Below, piece by piece: positions 1-10,400 of a stretch of DNA of 64,000 nt (the stretch's first letter is position 1; every line of letters begins with the position of its first letter). A program made the translations under genes and the position numbers. Origin of the DNA: Sipunculus nudus (lineage: Eukaryota; Annelida; Sipuncula; Golfingiida; Sipunculidae); NCBI GenBank assembly GCA_026874595.1, contig CM049309.1:45536079-45600078 (forward strand), written 5' to 3'. Below the pieces are notes generated by a model. The model saw only the letters and a program-made list of their open reading frames with translations, was not told where the DNA came from and did not search any database.

Positions 1-64
1 AGAACGATAATGATACAATTGACTGAATTCTTGATCTTTCGCACAGATTACTCGTGTATCTTAC

Positions 65-418
65 CTGGGTGCACGGCTACTCTGACTGATGCGCGCGCCT
101 TCCCGCTTGCCCCTTCTACTTCACACGTGTATGTTGCACTCTCCTGTACGTGATTCAGTGTTAACTTACTTCCGGTCACGGCAAGGGGTTCCATGACGAT
201 ATGCGGGCCTGGAATCAACCTATCATCGCCCAAGTACCACCGATATACGAAGTTTGATTGGACATCCTGGCGCGTCATACAAATGACAGAAACTTTGCTG
301 TTTCTCTTGGTGGTGATTGCCAATGGTTTTATATTAATAAGTGGCTTGGATACAATATTCACGTATATTTTACTGCTGTCCTGGAATATCCCGTCAGTCG
401 CAACACACGTAAATGTTC
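65..418 (-). CDS. Exon 8: end of Ig1 and all of Ig-like domain 2
   Basis: The strong acceptor CTCTCTTTTCCAG|GA and the donor CACCCAG|GTAAGATAC enclose 354 bases, phase 1-1 (residues 489-605). It begins with the Ig1 F strand (T-F-T-C, C492) and G strand. Ig2 follows with C534 (V-I-C), W548 (Y-R-W) and C586 (A-T-Y-T-C), the canonical Ig core. The gene continues left of the window, because a good donor with phase 1 follows and no stop is reached inside the exon. Confidence 0.9.
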
Positions 419-1661
419 CTGGAAAAGAGAGTACGCCACACCTACCACCTGGTTGTATATTATTCGATTTTACACTGTTTCGTATTATAAAGTATGTAAT
501 ATAATAAAGATACAGTTCGATCCAAACTGAGTAAGTATTTGTTGGCTGCAATTCTTAATTTACAGGTTTAATAAAACGTTGAAATATGTGCATTACTAAA
601 TTCTGATCTTGTACAAGGGATGATCACTGGTGGATTTTAAGTGATGATGTGAAAGAAGTACAAACACGCACCTGCACGTTGTTAACATGCAATATTAAAA
701 ATTGAATTTTTAATATCATAAAAATTACACAGAAAACTTTAAATAATTAATAATGAGAAATTTAATTCAAAAATGCGTGACGAAAATGGATAAATAACGT
801 TTTTCATATAGGTTTTAATACAGTTATTTAACCGAACATTGTTCACGAATATATTATTAAATGCTGAAACCTTCATCCATTGGATGTGCATGGTACATGG
901 ACAAGGCTGAATATTGCTTTCCGTTGCGGCCATGTTGCCGGTCAGTCCACATCTCTCTGACAGACTTGGAGACCGATACCGGGTGGTTGTTATGGAGCCA
1001 CGTGAACTCTGTATCCACGGATCCTGTGGTTTCACATGACAGAGCGAACAGGGTCCCCTCGTATATCGGTCCTTCATCCCAAACCTGTATAGTCGTTCCA
1101 TACACACCTGCAAAGATACGACTGGTATTTAATATTAACATATATATATGATGGTTTATAATTTTAAACAATGATATATTAACTAAATTATATTTAAATA
1201 AAATAAATATATGTAATACAATTATGGATTGAATAAATTGCCTGTAAACCAAATTGCCTGAATCTGCAAAATAATTTAACAGGAGAGATTTTTACATTTT
1301 GTAAAAATGAAGTCGCATTTTTTAAGGTGCTGGAATCCGTTGACAATTTTTAGCTACATAACAATGTTCTTGCCAGATAATTAGCCTTTCTATCGAAATT
1401 CGGACACATTAGCTAAATTAAATAAAAAAAAAAGATGTGCTATACCTGAACTCGTGAGTAAAGTATGGTTTCTATCTGTGGTTGTCAGGCTGCATGACGT
1501 CAGACGTTGGGTGAATTTCTTAATGATAATATCCGCTTGTCCCTTCTCTGACTGCTTTGCTCGGAATGATAACATTAACTTGTGGTTGGTATGCTTGCTG
1601 AAATATCAATAATATTACATATCGGCAGAGGGCATCAATGGTTAGGGTTACTCCATCGTCT

Positions 1662-1736
<75 letters not shown>

Positions 1737-1901
1737 CTTAATATGATTTATAGACTTATTTATAATTTATATGACGTATATAATTTATTCATAATTTTAT
1801 TTATAGTGAAACTACTTAATTTATAAACTTATTTAAAATGTATATAATATAATTATAATATATATTATACATTATATATTTTATTTAATCTTTTATTAGC
1901 A

Positions 1902-1956
<55 letters not shown>

Positions 1957-4169
1957 CAAATATATACAAGATACACACACGATGACATTACATAAATTAC
2001 ACAGACCCCCTCAAAGTGATGAAAAAGATCAAGGTGTGTACATGCTTTAAGGATACTGTAGAGACAGTTCTCACACTGTATCGAGTTCATACACTGAACA
2101 TAAAACGTCTGCGGCCAGGCATCCACAAGGAGTCCTCGGCCCCAGATAAATAACCATGGTATATTTGTAACTGCTAGACAGTACATGAACTCCTTCATAA
2201 TCAGTAATTATGGGATATTTCAAGATAAAATAGTGAAAAAAATACGCAAAAGGAGCGTTTATTTAAAACCTATCACTTAGCCGTTTCATATGTTTTAATT
2301 AGGCTCGTATGGTCATTTATAAAATTCTGTGGATAAGTTAACTCCGATCATCTCTTAAATCTGCTTAGAGGCACAGGATAATATGATAGTAATCTAAACA
2401 CCTCCAGCAGGTAAAGTGTCTCATGTGAGACATCTTGAAGGTAAAGGAAAGCACACCTGAAGAAAAATAGATTGTGGTTGTCTTCTTCGGTTTGCCGTTG
2501 CCGCAGGACAACTGGAAGGCTGATCTTTACGTGGTCAGCTATAATCCCGGAATTTCGTATAAGGCGTTTTAGCTGGAAGAAGATCACAACACACCGAAGT
2601 TGTTACTGCTTAACATAGTAAAGGTCAGGATTATGATAACGGCTGATTTAAAGCTGTGATTAAGACACGTGGACACGTTTGGCAGCAACAAGTCAACGTA
2701 ATTTAAAAAAGAAATCTCATTTGTTATGTTACAACTGATAAATTTCTTAAAGAAAAACTTTCCCTTCCTATAAAATCCATAACTTTTTCGGTGGTTGATC
2801 AAGAGCATTTTGTTTCGTGCTAAAACTCAAATAATTCTGATTTTCAATATTATTAGAAATTGAAAAATAAATAATATGGGTGAAATGTATTTGAAAGTAT
2901 ATCTACATCAATCATGCACTTCACCCGCGAAGCCCCTCTAGTCATAATCTCGAATTTAAACCCAGGCATCCTTTCATTCTCGATAATTTGTATTTTCGTT
3001 TTTCTCTGCATTACCTGTTTTATCACCTAAATGAGATTAAATACCATTGTCTTATTTTGCAATCATTATAATAGTACCTTATATATAAAATTAAATTTGA
3101 TTTACCTGAAATAAAAGGCAATTTTCGATATAAGTCGCTGTTTTTCGTGTTCCCTCAGCTCGCTCGACCGCCAGATCTGTTGCAAAAGTCACTCTGCCTA
3201 AAATAAATGAAATATAAATACTCATGACAGAATAAAACAATATCATAATTTATAACGGCCTGTCTGATTATGTGGAGCTTGTTTCCTGTATTCGATATCT
3301 TAAGATGAATTATTTTTTTATGAATCCTATATAATCATACAACCGTCTATACCCTGATCCTGTGTTCTAGTCAATCCGTTTTGTTTATTGGAAGCAGCCT
3401 TTAATACACAACTTAGTAGGCTTTAAGCCAAAAACATAAAATTTATGGTTCTCAGGCACCGCCCGAGTCAAATTTAACCCCCCGCATCAAACATTTTTAT
3501 TTTGATTTTCATCTTTTCTGAAGATGAAATAATACAATTTTGAGAAGTTTTCATTTGTTATGTAGTGCTTTAACTGTTTTTTTTCCGCTTTTTTCCTGAT
3601 CATATGTGACATTTTATCGAAACATACAAAATAGGAAATAAAAAAAAACAGCCCGCCCGCACTTATTTCTGAAAAACCCACACGGTTTCATTTTGGCCTT
3701 ACAATTATACTAATCACGCCTACCCTGGCACCTAAACAGAGGTGCAAAAACGATGCCGTTAATATACTATCACAACCCCTCTAGACTGCGGATAATATTT
3801 AGATACCACCTAGAGGGATTCACACATACAAAACAAGTAAATGAAACATTAATAGAACGTTAATGCCGTCAATTTAGCGGATGCTAATTTTACCCTTGTA
3901 TATCACATGTCGAAGAGTGTGAAAAATATTCTACTGAAGTGCAGGGAGATTTCCACTGTTGTCATGGTACCCTTTATCGCACGTCATGTGAACGAGAATG
4001 ACCATATTAGGAAGTTGCCTAGATTCATTTGATGATGACGGATATCTTAAAAAGGGCGACATGCGTGCACGTAATCTAAACGAGGAAAGCTTGTTTTCTT
4101 ATTTTTAACAGTTTTCAATATGGCTCGTTTGTCACTCTGACGTGGACAGTTACAGACTCGCTATTCGCG

Positions 4170-4200
<31 letters not shown>

Positions 4201-4416
4201 GACCTGCTGCTACAGTATAACGCCTGATTTAGGTTCTCAGCTTTAGAGTACGCCAATATGACGAAGTGGCTGTCGTACTCACCCGCATGTCTGCATGTTC
4301 TGTTGTCAGCATTCAGTTCGTATCCGTCGAAACAGCTGCAGTGAGCTTCATCCTCGATTAAAGTGCAGTTCTGCTGGCAGTTCCGCCTTACACATTCTGC
4401 GTACATACACATACAT

Positions 4417-4457
<41 letters not shown>

Positions 4458-7400
4458 TATACATACATACATACATACATATATACACACATATGTATAT
4501 ACACACATATATACATATATATGCGTGTGTTTAAGTGTGATAAATATGTTTGTGTCTGTATGCCTTGATAATGTGGCTTACCACACACCTTATCTAGCGT
4601 GCGTCTTTTTGAACCCTGGTTAGAATTAATCGCTGGCGCTTCTTTCACTAAAATATCATTACTTACTGGCGCAGCGTGAATCCGTACGCACAAGCAATGA
4701 ACTTGTGAAAACGCACACAGCAGTAAATATATACTCATTCTGCTGATTGAAAAAAATATGTAGAAGTACTTCAAACAAGAATCAGGTTGTGATTAATAGA
4801 TGTAAATCCCTATGAGGACGTTTACGTATGTCTGTGTGTGTTCGCTAGTGCGTGCCTGTGAAAATTTGCAAAAAAAACTGAAACCAACAGGGGTTTATAT
4901 TAAAAAACCACATGGAATAGTACTATTGTTAATGAAGCAGATTGGATATACTTCTTATCATTCATATTTTGTGTATACTCAACAAAATATGATAAACAGT
5001 TTCAATTCAGAATTGACAATGCATTCATAATTTTAAACGTAATTATCTTTATGCAATAATACGTTTTTTGGTCCTTCCCAATACTGCTCCGATTTTACAT
5101 GATTTTTTTTATCAAATGAAGCTAACTCTATTCAAAATATTAATCTTATATCAATGTGTAAATATGACAGTAATATTATGTCTTGTACAGTTATCGGCAA
5201 TGGCTTTCGTACTCCAAAAGTTTACCAGCTAAAGATTACCAACTTAATTTGAAATTTACAGAAGATTTAATACAAGTGGACCAAAAGTAAAACTGACAAG
5301 TAAACAACGTTGTATATTGAGATCAAGAATGGAACGTACTTGGCAGTCGTATATCGTACAGTTTGGTTTCACACTGGGGCCCATCAAAGTTCTTCGGGCA
5401 CTCACACTGGTTTATTTTACTCCCGTAGAAGTATCTGTAACACAATACAGTATATTAAGCCATGAACATTCATACGATATTGCGTTTTGGGTGTACACAT
5501 TCACCCGGAAAAATTCATAACCGGAGGCCAAATCCAGTTGTTAATTAGAATATCGCCATCATCTCGCTGTCATATCATATCGCACCATGATGTTAAAAGG
5601 CTGTAGCTGACTACCATGCATAAAGTAAATAGGAAGAAAGAGCAAATTTCCTCAGCCATCGTGCGTCATCCGTCATCTGTCGTGCGTCATCTGTCATAGT
5701 CTTTAGCCAGAACGTATGATGCAGTCACAGTTATCCTGTTACTGATAGCCGTTGAATTAAAGAAAAAGGCTGTACCTTGGCTATTAATGCCACGTGTGAA
5801 ATGGTAATTAACAAAGATTGTTGTGGAGACAAGCTAAGTGGATGATATGTCGTACATGTGACCAGCCTGCGTGGATACCAAGACCCGTTAGCCGTTGGTT
5901 TCATCTGTAAGAAAGCCATGAAACTAGCTCATTCCGTGTCCTATACTTTGCCGTACACAGGATGCGTGTTGTGGTGCTTCCTGTACTATCTTACTAAATT
6001 AATTCCTTCGTGACCACTTGGGTAAGACCACGTATTTATAACAGATATATTTGACAATCTGCGAAGGTCCAGTACTAGACGAGTCAAGTGAAACAATTAT
6101 TTTATATCTGATTTATATCCAACTTTCTCGAGTAAGATATTAAAATAAGGCAAAAAAGGTATGGTTCTCAGGCACTTTTTTTTAGAAATTAGTGCGGGCG
6201 GGCGATTTTTTACCCTTTTTTGAATGTTTCGATAAAAATGTCATATGATCAAGGAAAAGCATGATAATAACAGAAATATTTTGCTGAACAGTTTAAAGCA
6301 CAACATAACATAAGAACATAACAATTATCAAAATTGTAGTATTTAATCTTCTTAAAAGATGGAAATCTAAATAAAAAATTTTCATGCGGGGAGGAGGGGG
6401 ATGGGGGGGGGGGGGGGGGTGTTTAAATTGAACCATACCTTTTTTGCCCTAAAACAAGTTAAAGTTACTCAGTACTACATCTTTAAGTACCAGATCTCTA
6501 TCCTGTTATTTATATCAAGCTTCCAAACCTGATAAATTAAGGGAAATGCTTAATGTTGTTCAATTTCAAAATCTATAAATGAAAATGCTTCAGAGGCCAC
6601 AGGGATAGCAACCAAGCCAAACACCAGCAAGGTTTTATATGTCCCGATACGGCAATCTGGGGAAAGTAAAAAGCTAGATAGTTTGTATCTTATAAGGCGT
6701 CACTAGCGGAAGCTTCAGGAATATGTAATCACCCATATGTAAACTTTTTGTGTCTTCATTAGAATTTTCATATGCCTGTCAAGTCAGCGTAATCATTTTA
6801 TACTTTGTTACAGGTGTCTCTTTTATTGTATGCAGCTGTCTTACATCTAAACTCTACACAGCGCTCGGTTTAATCTATGGCGGCGTGGCCTGGCCCACGC
6901 GAGGGGACTGACGTGTAAACACAGCGGTCATTCAGGTCTGGGGCTTTCTCGCCTGCCCGGGCCGGGTCGGCCCGCGTGTGAACCCTGATATGTGGAAACA
7001 CAGCGATGTTGTTCTAGATGTTTCCTTTAACGCGTATGTACTGTGTATTATGTATTCTTCTTTAGATTGTTCGGGAAATGGAAATTTCACGGCTTGAGAT
7101 GAGAAGCTATAAATAGTGGCTGTGTTTTAGAGCCGAGAGAGAGAGAGAGAGAGGTGAGAGAATATTCCAGCGGACACAGAAGAGTGGGGCCTTTTCCGAT
7201 ACATGCAGCAGTTAGAGATTTTCTTCAAATTTATGACGGATTTTATATAGTCTTCAGTTTGCCTTTCGGATCACTGCCCGGATTTCAGTTGTGGATTACA
7301 GTAGATTGATTTGTAATTACATTGGACTGTTATTCTCTGAGAAGATTTGTCTTCTTATCGCTGTGACAGTGGTGGTATCCAGGTACTGTGCACTTTGTTT

Positions 7401-10400
7401 ATTTTACTGTGTGATGGTATTGATTTGTTGTTATACTGTTGTTATACTGTGAAATTGTATTGAATTAGTGTATTGTAACGTTAGGATTGTTTTAAGATAA
7501 ATTATAGTTATTTGTTAACAAAAAACTACCGACTTCTTTATTCATTCCCCTAGACATTTCACGCTGCCTAGTGTTACAGAATCTGATTTTTGGCTCCACA
7601 ACGACATTCAGGCTCGTCACGGCTAGGTGATCTGTTGATTTTAGGTTCCGTAACAACTTACATTATTATGACGTCACTGTCACTGAAGTAATCATCTATA
7701 CTTATATTAGTATAACGTCTTTGTCAATGATCTATTATTGAGAAAACTTCCATGATGCCTACGTTTAAATAACTCTAAAAATATCTCACAAAGCTCCAAG
7801 TTGCTTTTAATGAAATTGTGTGGGCTATGAGCCGGAGGCGAAGGTCACTGCATTCTGTAGGGAGAAATAAACAGCAGACAAAAGGTGTGTATTTGTCTCG
7901 ATCCAGGTCCGCATTTTAATTTTGCCGACTCATCCATAATTATAATTTCCATCAACCAACGCATAAATATAAACTACGCAAACCACCCTCTGCCACCTTG
8001 GCTAATAAGTGAAATCATGAACCTGAATTCAAGGAGCCTTGGGCAAACAGACTCCCACAGTGCTCAAAATCATGCAGTTTGCCAATAGGTCTTAGGTATA
8101 GGTTAGAGTGACATTATTCTACATGCAGCTGCTACCATTCGTGTCTAACTGACTAATAGAGTGTTAAAATCAAGTTATTTCACACAGCTTGCAGAAAATG
8201 GGTCAGAGTGACATTTCAGGATTTCAAGAACATTTTAGGGACCTCCCTGAAAGTCATGTATGATGGTTTAGGGCCAAATGGATAAGATTTGTGCCCCATC
8301 TGACTCACTTGGTGTTTAATAATCATGTTTTCTCCCCAAATTTGCAAAATATCGGTTGTCATGACCCAAATTCAAGTCTCCAAGGATATTTTTCATGGAC
8401 AACCACTTCATTTGATGTTCTCAAAAATAGACATAAAAATGAGTAAAAAAATTCCGAGACTAGAATGACTTTGTTTCTGCAGGGCAAAAACAGATATATG
8501 TCTCCACCTATGGGCCATCCCAAAACAGCAGGGGTAAAATATGTAATATCTAAAAACAATAAATCTAGATTCAAGCAGATTAGATTTTGAAGGTCAAGGT
8601 CACCGTTTCTCAATCGCTGATGACACTTTGGGAGAAACAACTGGTGTGTCAAATTTGAAGAAAAACTTTTCAGTACTTCCAAATTTATTGGGGTCACAAT
8701 AATCCTAGAATTGCATAAATTTGAAGATCAAGGACAAGGCCACAGGATTTCGATGACCTCCATGATTTTGGTAGGAACAATGAGCTTTTTCTTGGAAAAA
8801 AATATGCAACCCTTCAAAATTCATCACGTCTAAAAGACAATAACTATAATTCGGCTTGTTTGACCTTAAAGATCCTTGTCATGGTCGCCAGGTTTCAAAC
8901 TAATTAGAGAGCTTGGTAAAAACAATTGGTGTACCAAATTTGAGGACAAAATGTGTGATACTTCAAAAGTAAATGTCACAAGACAATAAATATAATTCGG
9001 CTGATTTGACCATGAAGATCATGGTCTAGGTCACCGAGATTCAAACTTGTGGAGAAATCGATAGGTGTACAAAATTTGAGGACAATATGTGGAAGACTTC
9101 AAAAGAAGGTCAAGGTCACCGGTTATCGAACTCGCCCGAGAACTTGGTAAGAACAATAGGATCATCATTTCCACCAGTACATTAGTTATTCAGATACTGA
9201 AGTGCTTGTATCACATTTTTAATTATTCTGGGGGGTACTTGTAAGCCCCATAATTCGGAGGATATGGGTAAAAGAGACCTGATTTCAGCTTTCCATGAAG
9301 ACTTCTCATGGACCTCTTTGGATGATAAGTTAGAGGATTCTAGGTCAAACATTGACGATTTGTGCCCTTTTAACAGAGGAGGCTTTGTTTGAAGGTCTCA
9401 TAAAAAAAAGAGAAAAAATGCGTTAAAATTCGAAAATTTAGGTGGCGCTACCAGTCTTGCAGGAACTGAAGAAACACTCAATGATAAATATGCATTCCTA
9501 AAATCATGGCCATCAGTGCATTAGTTATTCAGATACTGGATTTTTTAATCAATTTTTTATTTATTCTGGGGGTACTTCCTAGCCCCATAGCTCGGAGGAT
9601 ACGGGTAACAGAGACCTATTTTCAGGTTTTCAAGGAGATTTTTCATGGACCTCCCTGGATGTACAAGTAGAAGTTTTTAGAATAATGTTGTTGAAATTTA
9701 TCAAATAGGCTAGTATTGTTAAAGTGTTGCTTAAGTTCAATTTTGGTGTAATTCGAAGCGTAAATAACCCCGGAATGAGTGTTTTATGTTTTTTTATAAC
9801 ACAGTTTACAACACTCACTTGTTGCCTTTGACAATACGGCTTCTGCCCGTTAAGTCACAGGCGACAATGACGTCACGCCACGTGCGGTCTATGCGGTGAT
9901 ATGCATCATGCGAATTGCGTCGTGCGTCATGTATTTGGAAGAAGAATTAACATTGGTCCGTACGTCCGTCGGTGTACTTATTACACTGACTATAGCACAA
10001 CATGCACCCTCAGCCAACCAATTCTAATGCTTAATAATGCTAAATAAGTTTCATTACCTTATTTTTAGGGGAAACTTATTTCTTATATAAAAAAATCTAT
10101 AAAAGATGCATTAACAAAAATTCAATTACTAAGAACTTTGGTAATCTTTATTTAAAGCACACACAGCTGACTGATTGGAGAAAGTGACATGTGAATTTCG
10201 AAAGCTAAATTGGAATTATGATTCATCAGGCACGGGTGTTCGTGCGGGAAAGAATAACGTATACATGTGAGCATACACGACTGACGACTGAAGACGCAAG
10301 CTGATCCGGGGCGTCAACTAAAACTCGGATAGGCGTGACTATACCTGAAAACGGATTCAAGTGACACGGAAAGGGATAATGATAGAAGGGAGACCTGAAA

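Noticed and set aside
1638-1826. Tyr/Ile-repeat frames at this and other (TA) arrays
   Set aside because: Direct translation of dinucleotide repeats; the same explanation holds for frames at 27.0, 33.8, 39.7, 55.1 and 59.8 kb.
1905-2198. Cys-containing minus frame in the intron between exons 5 and 6
   Set aside because: It could have been an extra exon, but no acceptor/donor pair fits the phase 2 to 2 needed, and joining exon 5 directly to exon 6 already keeps the frame.
2348-2456. Extension of exon 5 past its donor (phase-1 reading gives H-F-T-C, Ig-like)
   Set aside because: The donor at 2457 gives a phase match to exon 6; the alternative needs a separate exon with a poor donor and ends in a stop soon after.
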